Assembly: GCF_016808095.1 (NCBI RefSeq)
Contig: NC_068972.1
Location: forward strand, 23,118,289-23,182,288
Origin: Vigna angularis
Taxonomy: Eukaryota; Streptophyta; Magnoliopsida; Fabales; Fabaceae
DNA: 64,000 nucleotides
Reading direction: 5' to 3'
This document shows positions 23,511 to 36,479 of the stretch, one piece after another. Under the pieces are notes generated by a model. That model was not told the origin of the DNA. It worked only from the letters and a program-made list of their open reading frames with translations, and searched no databases. The position numbers and the translations under genes are program-made. Position 1 is the first letter of the stretch; the number at the start of each line of letters is the position of its first letter.

Positions 23511-25960
23511 GATGAAGTCTAATATGTTCATGTTTTCGTTAACTTTTGCAACAATCTTAAGGACTTAATGACTATCGAGATGGACACAAATGAAACCTCT
23601 ACATAGGAAAAGTCAAACAATATTTTTGGAACACATTATTTTTGCATAACCTTTCTTATATATTTCGAAAGTCGAAGATATCATTAAGGAATGTGTTGTT
23701 GTAAGGGCTAAGGCATTATCTGCTAAAACAAATATCATAGAATACAAACTAACTCAAACAATTTATGATAAAAAACTTGATCACAAAAGTAAAATTAATT
23801 TAACAAATTTCCATCCAATGCATCTAACCTCGCTTTTAAGGTAAATAGAGTTAGGAGCAAAAATCCTCATAAGAAAAGTATAATCAAAGGAGAAGATATA
23901 ATTATTGTTGTTATTTTCCAAAAAATCCTTGTGACCAACGTGAGAAAATGGGTGGTAACGTCAAACTGAACTTATAGGATTAATTGATACTAATATAGCT
24001 AATCTAAAACAAACCATGTTTATAGATGGTATAAATTATTTTATAAGATTTATAGATGACTATTCTAGGTACACCAAAGGGTGCTTAATCAAATATAATC
24101 CCTTAGATATTTTTACCAAAAGTTCGCATTAAATTCAGATGTTTAAATTGACTAATTGATAAAACTCTATGTCTAGAGGTAAAATCTATTTTATGTTATA
24201 TTCTAATCAAGTTTCTAAATTATTTTCCTATAATCAGATACCATAAAATAAGCAATCAATAATCATGAGATTAAGAACAAGAATAGAACACAATAGTAAT
24301 GGAAACAAAGTATATTGAATAACAAAAATCACAAAGAATAAAGATACATTACATCCAATCTCAATGAATAAGAGACTTAGTTACTCATAGATATTCTGAA
24401 CACTAGAAAAGGAATAAATGATGAAAATAATGATGATGATGAGTGACTCCAACCTTTATATTGAGCCTTTGTCATCTCTCTTTTAGGATTGATTCCTTAT
24501 TCCCCAAAAGATTATTTTCTAAATCTTTGACGCACTTTATTTAATGATTTTTGAAATACGTTGAGCGAGGTAAAGTTGTTGGGTGACTTGAGCTTAATAA
24601 AATTATTTAATAAAATCTTAATTATTGAAACAGATAATAATAAATATTCCAATAAAAGATAAAATACTTATTTTTTTTTCTAAGATTATTTAACAAACCC
24701 TTAATTATTTATAAAGATCATAATAAAAATACCAATAAAAGATACAAATAAACAAATAAAATAAACATGATAATGTCAATTATCATAAGACGAAATTAGT
24801 AGAAAAGGGTTTTACTAAAAAACCTAACATAGATTACTTTGATACTTTTATCCTTCTGACTAGGATTTCCTCTATTCGAGTATTGTTAGCTCTAGAAGTT
24901 ATCCATAAGCTAGTCATAAATTACTTTGATACCTTTGCCCTTCTTATAGTAGGATTTCCTTTATTCAAGTATTGTTACTTCTAAAAGTTATCCATAAGCT
25001 AGTTATACACCAAATGACTGTTAAAACTACTTTTCTGATTTGAGTTAGAGGAGGAAATTTATATGACTCAACATGAAAGTTGTGTTGTACTTGATAAAGA
25101 GAATAAAGTCTATAATCTTTTAAATCTTTGCATGGGTTAAAACAAGCACCAAAATAATGGCATGAAAAACTTGATAATGTGTTACTTTTTTATGGTTTTT
25201 CACCTAATGATGTTGATAAATGTATTTACTCTAAATCTGAAAATGGTGAATGTGTCATATGTTTGTATGTGGATGACATGTTTATCTTTGGTAAATGCAA
25301 TGAGATAGTATCTATAACTAAGTTGTTCTGAGATCTAATTTGGAAATGAAAGACATGGGTGAATCCAATGTGATTTTAGGAGTTTAGAATCATAAAGAAG
25401 GGAGATAATATATTACTATCCTAAGAAAAATACATTGGGAAACTTCTTAGGAAGTTTGGGTATTATGACTTCAAACCAGTGGGCACCCATTATAATACTA
25501 ACTCTAAATTAAAGAAAAATAAAGGAGAATCTATTTCTTAAAGTATGTCGAGATAGTTGGGAACTTATTGCATTTAATGAGTTTTTCTAGACAGAACATT
25601 GATTATGTAGTAGGTAGACTGAGTAGGTGCACTCAATGTCCTAATTAGAAACATTATGATGCACTTGTAATGCTTATAACATACTTAAGAGGTTTGATGG
25701 ATTATATTATTAAATATAGTGGATTTCCCGTTATACTATAAGGGTATAATGTTGCTAACTAGATCTCTAATTCAAAGGGGACAAAATCCATTAATGGTTA
25801 TGTATTTACACTTATGGGATGTGTAATTACATATGGAGATCAGTCAGGTAAACAATTATTGCAAGATCAATAATGAAATATGAGTTTGTTTCTTTTGAAA
25901 TCAGTATTAGTGAGGTTGGGTGGTTGAAAAACTTCTTAACAAACATTCCACTAGGAATGA
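23511..25960 (+). pseudogene. Decayed Ty1/copia pol remnant
   Basis: Scattered copia-like phrases in the plus-strand frames, with many stops between them. Near 24045 an integrase-core-like stretch reads FIDDYSRYTKG. Near 25130-25320 reverse-transcriptase phrases read SLHGLKQAPK, then WHEKLDNVLLFYGFSPNDVDKCIYS (shown here only as landmark words) and LYVDDMFIFG, the last holding the catalytic YVDD. Near 25620-25830 RNase H-type phrases read GRLSRCTQCPN, TYLRGL and TKSINGYVFTL. The frame at 25873-26085 is the tail of this RNase H region. Stretches of about 24130-24990 do not match and may be later insertions. It is non-functional. Confidence 0.7.
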
Positions 25961-27384
25961 GTGGAACAATTTTGCACTCACTATGTGAAGTCATGACTAA
26001 ATCTAGTAGATCCTTTAGGCTGTATTCACTTGGACGAATGGATTTGAGGGAGATAGTGAATGAATTAGAAGAGATTTTAGAGTAAATTGAATATTGTTTT
26101 TTTTAAGAGATTTGGAGGTGAGTGAAAATAGATTCCGAAGTAAAGTTTGTGAAAGTTAGTGTAGGATTTATTAATCACAGAGTTTTATATAATAAAATAT
26201 AATTAAAATTGATGTACTATAATTAACTAAATTGATAAATTCACGTAATAATTATAAAGAAATAAAGTTCCACATTCATGAAATTTGTATAATATTTTGT
26301 TAATTTTGTTATAATAATATAAATAAAATTAAGCAAGATATTTTTAAATAAAGTTATCAAATCGATAAAGATAATGTTATAAGTTTACAGCATAAGTGGT
26401 ATACGTAATCACAAAAACGAAAGAACATTTGTCCTCAATAGTTGAAGAAGAAGAAAGTGAGGAGTTGACTAAAATTGAAATGGCTAAAGCACAACTGCAA
26501 GACCAGCATGGCAACCCTATTGGGCAAAAAAGAAAATTTCTTTTCATTCCCTCCAAATAGCAGCATATTAGAGAGAATGCAAAAAATCAACATACTGCAA
26601 TCACTCACTTTCAAATTAGTGAAATCCAGCACAAATTTAATTCACAATTCGTTTTGTTTAGACAAATTCACGTAAACAATGAATTAATTACAAACGAACA
26701 TAACATTAATTAAACTCCTAAAGAAAAATATGTTTTTAGAAATATTAAAGGGATTGGACTCAAACCACGTCTAAACAAACAAGTGATAATAATTCAACCT
26801 TTGTGATTGAATGAATTAGGTTATATGGGTAAAAATAAGTTACTTTTTAGTTTTGCTATCATTGAAATTGATTTCAAATCAATTTTGTCCATTTTTATGG
26901 TGTGTGACTGGGTTACATACTGCATCATTATGGTGTTAAACTTTATAATTAAAATTAAGAATTTTAGTCTAAGGTTGTGATGATTTTCATATTCTTTATA
27001 GGTGGTGTGTGATTTTATAACATGCGATGAAATTATCTATATGAGTGTCAAGTGAATATGCTTGTATGATATCTATACATGATATCTAGAGTACTCATGA
27101 ATATTTGGATATGAACATGACTTAGTGAACGAAACACAATAATAACAGTAAGAATTGCGTAAGTGTATTGTGATTGATAAACTCATTACAAATACTAGGT
27201 GTTTTGGTTCATATAGTTTTATTATATCAACAAGTTTTTTAATATAGAAATCTTTCATATAGTTTACTATGTTAGTTCTGATACATTAGTAAGATGGAAG
27301 ATTTCTTCTTTCACTCTTGTTTGATTTTGCAATGAGAGATTATTATGAAAATAGAGTATGGAAAAATCTTTTTGGTCCATGATC
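25961..27384. other. Non-coding DNA after the copia remnant
   Basis: AT-rich. A phrase at 26018-26085 (GGCTGTATTCACTTGGACGA, then a purine-rich run) is typical of legume MITE starts, but I found no matching opposite end. No gene seen. Confidence 0.4.
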
Positions 27385-27535
27385 TTCTCCATATTGTACG
27401 CTTTTGTTGCTATCTTTGTGGAGGTAGTTTGTATGTAGATAACGAGCAATGATTTACTTGTGTGGATCATGAAGTTGAGCCGCAAGATGTTCTTAAGGGA
27501 TTATCATGTGTAATGTTTTGCTGGTTGTATAGTTA
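27385..27535. repeat. LTR-like repeat, right copy
   Basis: Matches 23060-23200 in the same orientation (see that entry). It could be the truncated right LTR of the copia remnant at 23511-25960. Its edges are approximate. Confidence 0.45.
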
Positions 27536-29453
27536 CTTTATTTTGTTCTTAGAAAATTTATTTTGTTAGTAACTTTATGAGCTTTTACAACAATATCATG
27601 TTTTATTTATTATTTTATTTATATTTTTTTGTGAAAAAATATTTAATCAATATTGATGATAATAGTAAAAGGATAATACGTAGACTCGTTCCCAATAAGA
27701 ATAAATATAAGAATGGAAATAAAAATAAAATTTTACTTAGATAATAAGATAAGCTAGTTAGACCTATAGTCAGACGGTCTGGTTATCATCCCGAGTGACT
27801 CCAAACCGGACTTTGTCCTCGAAACCCTATTTTGACGGCAGAATTAGTTTACAGTTTTCAATTGAAAATGATATCTGATATGATCTGTTAATGTATTTTT
27901 GTGTAATTGCATTTGAAATATTGGTATTATCCAATGGGGTAATGTAGTAATGGTCGTTCTTCTAAGAAGAAGAATTTTGGTTGCAGTTTGAAGCAAACGA
28001 GCGATTAATCAAATATTTTCAGGAAACCAATAAGTTCTGATACGGTGCATAGAGATCCCATTGATTAAGGTAAGAAGGAAAGTGCAAGAAGTCAAGAACT
28101 TCCTTCCAATGCAAAATAAAAAGTAAAATATATAAAGATTTTAGGAGAAGAAAGAAAGAAAAAACTTTGTCCTTCTCCTATGCAACATGTGATGAGCGTA
28201 AAAAGCTACAGAACAAAACCGCGCCTTCCATAATAAGACAAAACAAAAGCTGTGTCACCAAGGAATCACGTGTCTTGTTCTACACTTCACAGACACTTTA
28301 GATACTTTTATTTACATTTAATCATTTCTTTTTTTATATTTCATACAAATACATGTGAAATATTTATTGTACTTACAATGATTCGTACTATTTCTTAAAT
28401 ATATATATTTTTTTTCAATCCAAAATACTAGGCACGTATTTCAGAGTCACTTCAAGTGTTGGTGTCCTAGTTGGATCTCATTTATATATACCCACGTACG
28501 CGTAGGAGAAAAGTAATTTCAATATTGATTCTTTTATGTTTATGTTAAATATTTTTTTAAGGGTATTTATGATCACTGTTTATTATATATATCATAAACT
28601 CTTACGTTATGATTTTTTAAAACTTTTTTTATATATTTTTTTATCGGAATTTAAATATAAATTTAAGTATTAAGTGTAAGAAAGTCGAATATTATATAAT
28701 TTTCTTAAGGTTCTAAATTAAATATAATATTGATTTTAATGTGAATCATTACAATAGATATTATTAATAGTTATCTATTTATAATACATTTATTGACTAT
28801 AATCTATTTATTAGTTTATCAATTCTTAAATGAAGAAAACTTATAATATTTAATAAAGTACTATATAGTACATTGTGATAAAGTTTTAAACATGACATAA
28901 GAAACATAGTCTAACCAAAATGTGAGAATATTAACTTTAATAAAGTTCACCCTAATTTTTTTTTACAATTACTATATATATATATATATATATTAAAGAG
29001 AAATAAATAATTAATAGAATTTAAGTATAAATTTAAGTCACACATCACAAAAAAAAAAGAAAAAATATACAACATATAATAAAACAAATCCATAAACTTA
29101 TTATTCATAAATTCATTATTTTAAATTTTCAAATTGAGACATCTTATTTAGTTTTGATTTAGATCTAGATAAATTTTTCGCACAACAACATTAAATAACT
29201 ATCTTATATACTTTAAAAATATGTTTTTCCAGTCAAGAAAAATTAAATATGTTTAGTCAATCAACGATTTCAAAATCCTATATTGTTGCGTAATTTTTCT
29301 ATATAAACAAGCAACCAAGTTTATTGAAACTTCTTACAAAGTCTAAGTTAGTCTTATTGAAATGTTTGTATATAGTTCTTTAACAAATTAAAATTATATA
29401 GATTTGTGACAAATTAGAAGTTAATTTCATTTTTTATTATTCAAAATGAATAT
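27536..29453. other. AT-rich intergenic DNA, no gene seen
   Basis: A more mixed-composition patch at 27760-28290 contains an ACGT-core motif (ATCACGTGTC near 28265) but no frame or domain. An (AT)n run of about 20 bp lies at 28972-28992. No transposon ends were recognised. Confidence 0.45.
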
Positions 29454-29462
29454 TTATTTTTT

Positions 29463-29725
29463 GGGTTAAATATGTTTTTAGTCCCTAAACTATTGGCCGT
29501 TTCTGGTTTTCGTCCCTCTTTCAAAGTAAGGTACGATTTAGTCCTCAATCTTTAAAAAACGTTCGTTTTAGTCGAAAAAACGAACGTTTTGAGGACTAAA
29601 AACAAAATTTTGAGGACTAAAACGAACGTTTTTTAAAGATTGAGGACCAAATCGTACCTTACTTTGAAAGAGGGACGAAAACCAGAAACGACCAATAGTT
29701 TAGGGACTAAAAACATATTTAACCC
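29463..29725. mobile_element. Mutator-type foldback MITE, 263 bp, with 9-bp TSD
   Basis: Starts GGGTTAAATATGTTTTTAG and ends with its reverse complement. The arms are 111 bp each (29463-29573 and 29615-29725) and differ at two positions by my count, with a 41-bp centre. A perfect 9-bp duplication, TTATTTTTT, flanks it at 29454-29462 and 29726-29734. Long inverted repeats plus a 9-bp duplication fit Mutator-derived MITEs. There is no coding capacity. Confidence 0.9.
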
Positions 29726-29734
29726 TTATTTTTT

Positions 29735-30315
29735 TTTCTTGAAAGAAGGTTCATGGGCTAGCCTTGAGATACAAAACTTTTTGTGGATATTTTAACTCCA
29801 TTAGCGTTTTTAATGGTGAACTTTTTGGTGTTGTAAATTTTTTTGGCCCTAACCCATGTGGGTCAAAGTCAAACCATGTGATAGGAGCCAAATTGACAAG
29901 TTTAATTCCAACTCCATCATCTTTATTACATCACCATCTTCAACCTCTATTTTTTTCTTCTTTCACCACCATTTTTACCATCTAAAACATAGAGATTCAA
30001 AACTTATTTGTGAGAAGGAAGGATAATGGCTTCAATAATGCCTCAAGTAATGATGACGTAACTAACGACAACCATATTAGGAGGTGAAACTTATAGTAAA
30101 AGTGGAACAACACTTTAGTGGTGGTTTGCGTGAATAGAAGAGTTTCCATGACATGGATGAAATAAGGGAAGAGAGAAATTTCCTTCAAAGGTTTAAGTAT
30201 GCTCCGTAATAAATCTAGTTTTGGACAAAAAATTTGTTGTTCTTTTTACTAATGAATTTAGCGATAGAGAAAACTGTCAGTAATAATTATTTTAAATTAT
30301 TGATTAATTTTAAGA
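29735..30315. other. Non-coding DNA between transposons
   Basis: No gene seen. The frame at 29764-29985 lacks a recognised domain. Confidence 0.4.
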
Positions 30316-30323
30316 TATGCAAC

Positions 30324-31003
30324 TAGTGTTGTCAAACGAGTTAAAATCCACAGGCTCACCACGAGTTTGGGCCGGGTTGAGTTTGAAAAAATATTGTTTT
30401 GTACGGGCCAATTTTCAATCCCACTCACTTAGAACCCGGCTCACCCGAGTTCAATCCGTGGTGAGCCAGGTTGGCTCACCAGCCCACATAATTTAATTTA
30501 ATTATTTATTATTTTGTGTTTCAATATTATTAGTTAACAGTTTTTTATTGTATTGTAAATGAGAATAAAGAAAAAGATGTTTCAAGAGAGAAAAATATTA
30601 TAAATTTATATATTCAAGACTCTAATCTTATAAATGGATAAGTGACACAAAATTTATCAATATTATAAACTTATTTATTCGCTTTTTAGGTTTGCTTTTA
30701 GATTACATTTGAGTTGTATGTTAATTTTTTTTATTTTGAATTGTTTTTACAGTTTAACATATTTCTAAAGTGAAATTATTTAAATTTGAATTACAAAAAA
30801 ATTGCATTTTTTTAATTAAAAAAAAAACTTGTAATTAAGTTAGCCATTGAGCCAACCCGTTTAGCCCACCAACCCATGGTGGGCTAGGCCGAGCTCGAAT
30901 TTTTTCGGCTTGCTAATAAATGAGTCGGGTTGAGTTGGCTCACTAAGTGACTAACCCATGGTGGGTTGGGCCGGGTTAGGCCGAGTGGCCCGTTTTAACA
31001 TTA
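30324..31003. mobile_element. hAT-like non-autonomous element, 680 bp
   Basis: Flanked by TATGCAAC (30316-30323) and TATGCAAG (31004-31011), an 8-bp duplication with one mismatch, the size hAT transposases make. The ends are imperfect inverted repeats (TAGTGTTGTCAAAC left; GTTTTAACATTA right). Both subterminal zones are GC-rich, with many GGCTCACC/GGTGAGCC, GGGCCGGGTT and CCCATGGTGGG words in opposite orientations, while the centre is AT-rich. No transposase frame. Confidence 0.7.
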
Positions 31004-31125
31004 TATGCAAGTATTAAAATTTTTTATCGATGATATAATTTGTCGATAAATGTAATCTATATCATTGTCATATTTATTGATGAATTTTATCGACAAAAAT
31101 AAATCTATCTATAATTTAAATTTAT

Positions 31126-32350
31126 TGTAACACCCCAAATTTTGGGATGTCACGATTACTAGTTAATATTTAAAATTTTTAAAATCATGATACCATTGCG
31201 GAAATCCAAATTTGATAAGTCTTTACAATTCAAGAAAACTAAACCAAAATTTCAATTTAATTACAAAATAAAAATCCAAATAAAAATAGTTTATTCAAAC
31301 AACCATAAATTCACCAACTCTCTAAATTCGCTCGTCGCGCTATATAGCATCTGAAATAACTACATGATCATTTTCTCCCTATAAAATGATCTTCGCAGGT
31401 GGAAATTACAACCACAAACATGCAAGGATGAGCTAATAGAAAACAATACAAGATAATACACAACAACTGCACCCATCCATACTATTCAAATATTCATCCC
31501 CAATCCATAAAGTCAACAACATTCACATCACACAAAAACACGTTACCACAAACACCCATAGTGTATCCCTCGTACCATACCATACCATATGTAGCTTTCT
31601 CATAAAGGCTCTTTGTCCCGCCTTCACGGCTAAAAGACCTAGGTACTATACTCAATAACGAGCAAAAGACCAGGCTAAACATCATTCCCTCATACAAAGA
31701 GGGTGCACCACTCTCTTTTCGCACACAAGGCCAACTAGAGTCTTTTTCCCGCATCACACGGCCAAAACAATCATATTTGAATTTACAGAATACGGAGAAA
31801 TGAGCCCACAACAACTTATCTTAACCTCGCACACATACAACCAACGACACACAATAAAATCAGGTTCAAACATAACACAACCAACCACAAAACTTGACAA
31901 CAAAACACAACCAACAACACCTACAACTCAACAATTATCATAAACAGCTCGACCAAACACACACAGCATGACATCATACAAAAACAACACGACAACAAAT
32001 CCAAACAAGATAACATCATACAAAATAGCATGAAAACATACTCAACAACATGACAATAAAGGAAAACAAGAAAACAAACTCAAGAATGTAAGCTCATTTT
32101 ACAACATCATCATAAATTGATCAATGCATTTAGAATAATACCAAAACAAAACATCAATTTAACTCAATTAATCATGTACACAAACAAAAAAGGCAAGAAA
32201 GGAAAACAAGAAAATAACAAATCAAGAATGTAACCTCCCCTTACCTGAGTTTTCCACTAAGACTTTTTTTCTAGAATAAACAAGGTCCTTCAACAACTCC
32301 CCTAAGCTTTCACAGACCTTCACTCGATCAAACTCTCACTCTTACCCTCA
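31126..32350. repeat. LTR-type repeat, copy A (starts TGTAACACCCC)
   Basis: Begins TGTAACACCCCAAATTTTGG and runs to about 32350 (CTCACTCTTACCCTCAAAGC). It is related along most of its length to 32352-33420 and 33844-34975. The TGTAACACCCC start and A/C-rich composition are common for plant Ty3/gypsy LTRs, but no coding domain lies nearby to prove it. Confidence 0.6.
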
Positions 32351-32351
32351 A

Positions 32352-33420
32352 AGCTTCGATAAGTCTTTAAAATTCAAGAAAAATAAATCAAAATTCCAAT
32401 TTCATTACAAAATAAAACTTCAAATAAAATAATTTATTCAAACAACCATAACTTCGCCAACTCTCCCAATCTACTCACTGCGCTATACAACATCTGAACT
32501 AACCACATGATCATCTACTCCCACATAAAACGATTATCGTAAGTGGATACCACAATCACAAAGATAAAAGGGCGAGCTAATAGAAAATAATAAAAGATAA
32601 TACACAATAATCGCACACATCCATACTATTCAAATATTCATCCCCAGTCCATAAAGTCAATCACATTCACATCACACGAAAACACATTACCACAAACACC
32701 TATGGCCTATCCCATGTACCCTACTATACCACTTGTACCTTCCCTATACAGGCCCACTCGAGATATCTCGCCTTCGTGGCTAAAGGAGCTATTTTTGTGC
32801 TCTGCAAGGACTTACATGTAAAAACATCAACACATCATGCATCGGGTATTATACTTAGCAATGACCCGGAGACCAGAAAAAACATCATTCCCCCATGCAA
32901 AGAGGGTGCAACACTCAAACACTACTCTTTTTTTGCACACCAGGTCAAAGAGAGCCTCTTTCCCGCATCGCACATCCATACACAACATGACATCATACAA
33001 AAACAACACGACAACAAACCCAAACAACATAACATCATAAAAGATAGCACAACAACATACCTAACAACGTGACAAGAAAGGAAAACAAAAAAAAAAACAA
33101 ACTCAAGAATGTAAGCTTCATTTACAACATCGTCATAAATTGATCAATGCATTCAGAATAATACCAAAACAAACACCAATTTAACTCAATTAATCATCTA
33201 CACCAACAAACAAGGCAAGAAAGAAAAATAAGAAAATAACAAATTAAGAATGTAAGCTCCCCTTACTTGAGTGTCCCGCTAAGACTTTTTTCTAGAATAA
33301 ACATTGTCCTTCAACAACTCCCATGAGCTCTCACAAACCTTCACTCAATCAAACTTTCACTCTCACACTCAGTTTCTATTTCTTTTCTTTTTTCCTAATG
33401 ACCAAAGTTTCTATATAAAT
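32352..33420. repeat. LTR-type repeat, copy B (5'-truncated)
   Basis: Resembles copy A from about 31216 onward, so the first ~90 bp are missing; the same landmarks appear in the same order (a start like GATAAGTCTTTA, CATGATCAT, a CCATACTATTCAAATATTCAT stretch, CTCCCCTTAC near the end). It joins copy A directly at AAAGCTTCGATAAG. Confidence 0.6.
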
Positions 33421-33843
33421 AGGAGGTGTCTAATATAGTATAACAACTATGTATGAGATTAATTTTCTTTGTGCTGAATATACACATAACATACTCCATT
33501 TATAATAGAAGAAATATAGGCTAAGCCTAAAATACTAATAAGGAGTAATAAAAACTAACTAAAGATAAATGATAAAGATAAGATAAAAATAAGATATCTA
33601 TCTAAGATATCTAATAATAATCTAGTTGTACCATCAATATTCATCTTAACCCTATTAGCTAATAGAACTTTTCATATTACGTCCATAAACGAAACCATAT
33701 TACCTTCGTAGTTTGAATATTGGAAATTTTCATAACCAAAAAATTAAAGACAATACTTTAAGGAGGGACAACACACATAGATCTCCACAATTGTAAGATA
33801 ATGTCATCTCTTAGACAAGCTCTCACGGATTTGCTTTTGGTAC
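33421..33843. other. Repeat debris between copies B and C
   Basis: AT-rich. The last 75 bp (GATCTCCACAATTG onward to GCTTTTGGTAC) resemble 35708-35780, so copy C may have landed inside an older repeat of the family found at 35703-35879. Confidence 0.4.
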
Positions 33844-34975
33844 TGTAACACCCCGATTTTTGGGATGCCACAATTACGAGTGAAAATTTAAAATTTCTAA
33901 AATCATAATACCATTGTAGAAATCCAAATTTAATAACTCTTTACAGTTCAAGAAAAATAAACCAAAATATCCAATGTAATTATAAAATAAAACTCCATAT
34001 AAAATAGTTTATTCAAACAACCATCAATTTCTCAAATCTCTCAATCCACTTGTTGTGCTATACAACATCTGAACTAACTACATGATAATATGCTCCCATA
34101 TAAAATGATCATTGCAGGCGGAAACCACAACCACAACATGCAAGGGTGAGCAATGAGAAATATCATAACACACAATGTACAATAACAATTTTAAACACAT
34201 AATAATATAATCATAAACAAATTTCATCACAACATTAACATCACAACCAAATTGTTCATCAACCAATGACGTTTCCTTGTATTGTGTAATCATAACATGT
34301 TCTCACTAACAGGGCGATTCGAGTCGTCTTCCATTGCAACTTTAAACTTATCTCCTTCATTTCCCAAGGACTAATGAGTAAAAACACCGATACTATGCGC
34401 ACCGGTGCACTATACTCAGTACGAGCCGAAGCTATTGGACGAGACATCCAACCTTCTTGAGTCCTCGCGCAAGAGGAAGGGGGACACTCGAATCTCTGTT
34501 TCTACACGAGACTCAACATCCTTAACGTAGCATAGTACGAAAAGTTCACACATGAATGACCACACTATAAGGAAATAACATAGTTTCATATTCAATTCAC
34601 AAATCAATACACATTCAATAACATGTATTTACTAAAACAAACACCAATTTTACTCAATTAATCATGTACACATACAAACAAGGCAAGAAAAGAAAACCAG
34701 AAAAACAACAAATCAAGAATCAAGAATAAAGAAATCAAGAATCAAAAATAAAGAAATCAAGAATGTAACCAATCATGAATGTAAGCTCCCCTTACCTGAG
34801 TTTTCCGCTAAAACTTTTTTTCTAGAATAACCAATTCCCTTTAATAACACCCTTGAGCTTTCATAGATCTTCACTTGATCAGACTCTCACTCTCACCCTC
34901 AAAGTTTTTGTCTCTTTTCTCCTAATGGTTAGAGTTTCTATGTTAACATAATATAAATAGGAGTCATACCTATCT
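33844..34975. repeat. LTR-type repeat, copy C (starts TGTAACACCCC)
   Basis: Begins TGTAACACCCCGATTTTTGG and parallels copy A to CTCACTCTCACCCTCAAAG near 34900. The sequence just before it is GGTAC; no matching duplication was found downstream, so the right end is uncertain. Confidence 0.6.
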
Positions 34976-35284
34976 CTATTTGGTTTATTTTCTTAATCTT
35001 TATAAAAACTCATTATTGTCATAATATAATCAAATAAAATTATCTTCGTTCTAATTGATTTTGATAGGTCCATAAATAATATATTCTATCATAATATCAT
35101 TATTCTAAATAATATATATTATTATTATTGTTATTATTATTATTATTATCTAACAATAATATCCAATTACATATAATAATATCTTCATATATATTTTAAT
35201 TTGTAAATATATATAGTATATAACAATATCCAAGAATATCTTTTAGAATATCTAATAATATCTAATAAAATAATATAAAACTAC

Positions 35285-35287
<3 letters not shown>

Positions 35288-35351
<64 letters not shown>
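35288..35351. repeat. (AT)n microsatellite, about 32 units
   Basis: Uninterrupted alternating A and T. Confidence 0.95.
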
Positions 35352-35356
<5 letters not shown>

Positions 35357-35637
35357 AACTCACAACTAACATATTTATTTTAAAAACAGATTTTATGATT
35401 ATTGTTATTTAACAATAATATTTAAACACTACAACAACCCATGAATACAATTATTTATTTATATATTATCACTGCACCTAGGTCTGAATTTATATTATAT
35501 ACTATATACGTAATATTACTATAACCAACCCAAACCATATTAAAACAATAATTTCACGTTCTTAAATAAAATAATTATTTTAATATATCATGAAATCACA
35601 AAACAAATGTGTCATGTAAAAATGTTATTTCTACAAC

Positions 35638-35640
<3 letters not shown>

Positions 35641-35694
<54 letters not shown>
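35641..35694. repeat. (TA)n microsatellite, about 27 units
   Basis: Uninterrupted alternating T and A. Confidence 0.95.
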
Positions 35695-35695
<1 letters not shown>

Positions 35696-35702
35696 CTATT
35701 AC

Positions 35703-35879
35703 TAAAAGAGATCACAGATCTCCACAATGAAACGATATTGTTCGCTTTAGGCCCCAATATGGATTTGCTTTTTGTACCACTCCAAAAGGCCTCTTACTAA
35801 TGGAGGTATATTATGTGCATATAAAGTCATGTTCATCTCTTGTTTTATCCAATGTGGGACTTTGTTTGTATCCTAACAA
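35703..35879 (-). mobile_element. Short LTR/TRIM fragment
   Basis: Read on the minus strand it starts TGTTAGGATAC, then CCCACATTGGA, CTTTATATGC and GAGGCCTTTTGGAG, word order seen in a widespread dicot family of short LTRs. Only one repeat plus a partial relative at 33770-33843 is present; no target duplication was found. Confidence 0.4.
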
Positions 35880-36474
35880 ATACAACTTATGCTTCTTAGG
35901 TTTATTCTCAATCATACGCACCAACTCCGTAATTTGAAAACAATCAAACTAAAAGCAAATGGAACATGAAATCTACTATGGTTTCTCATTCTCCAAATTA
36001 TCCAAATAATCATAGTAATGAAAACCACTTTAATTACTTTAAGAAAAGGAATACAAAGAGGCTTCGTAAAGTGAACAACCAAATCAAAAGAGAAAAACTG
36101 CAAATCCTAAAAAATTCCTTCAACCATTCTTACAATCGCATAACAAAAGAACAATGAAAGAACAAATGACAAAAACATTTAACATTATTCGTGCACAAAG
36201 AACACATACAATATAAAATCACATCATTGTTTTAAATATCAAAATCAATAACTAAATGACCATACAAAAATTCCAAAGAATCAAAGTTTTAGTTGATGGC
36301 ACAACATTCAATCAAATCAAATTCTCCCAACATGCTAGATGAGTAAAATGTTATTGCAACTTTTTAAAAAAGCTCACCAGTATTATCCATAATACAATTA
36401 GATACATCTTCATCCTCATAAACCATCAAAGAAGAAAAATCGCATAAATTGACAAAAGAAGAAAAGTTATGGTG
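35880..36474. other. Non-coding DNA left of the copia element
   Basis: AT-rich, no gene seen. It continues at 41915, the copia element having inserted at AATAC. Confidence 0.5.
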
Positions 36475-36479
36475 AATAC

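Larger units (their letters stand above)
34976..35702. other. Very AT-rich DNA with two long AT arrays
   Basis: Holds (AT)n arrays at about 35288-35351 and 35641-35694 and an ATT-rich run near 35105-35150. It may be the tail of copy C. No gene. Confidence 0.6.

Noticed and set aside
26018..26700. MITE starting GGCTGTATTCACTTGG
   Set aside because: Only one end is recognisable; no inverted partner or target duplication was found.
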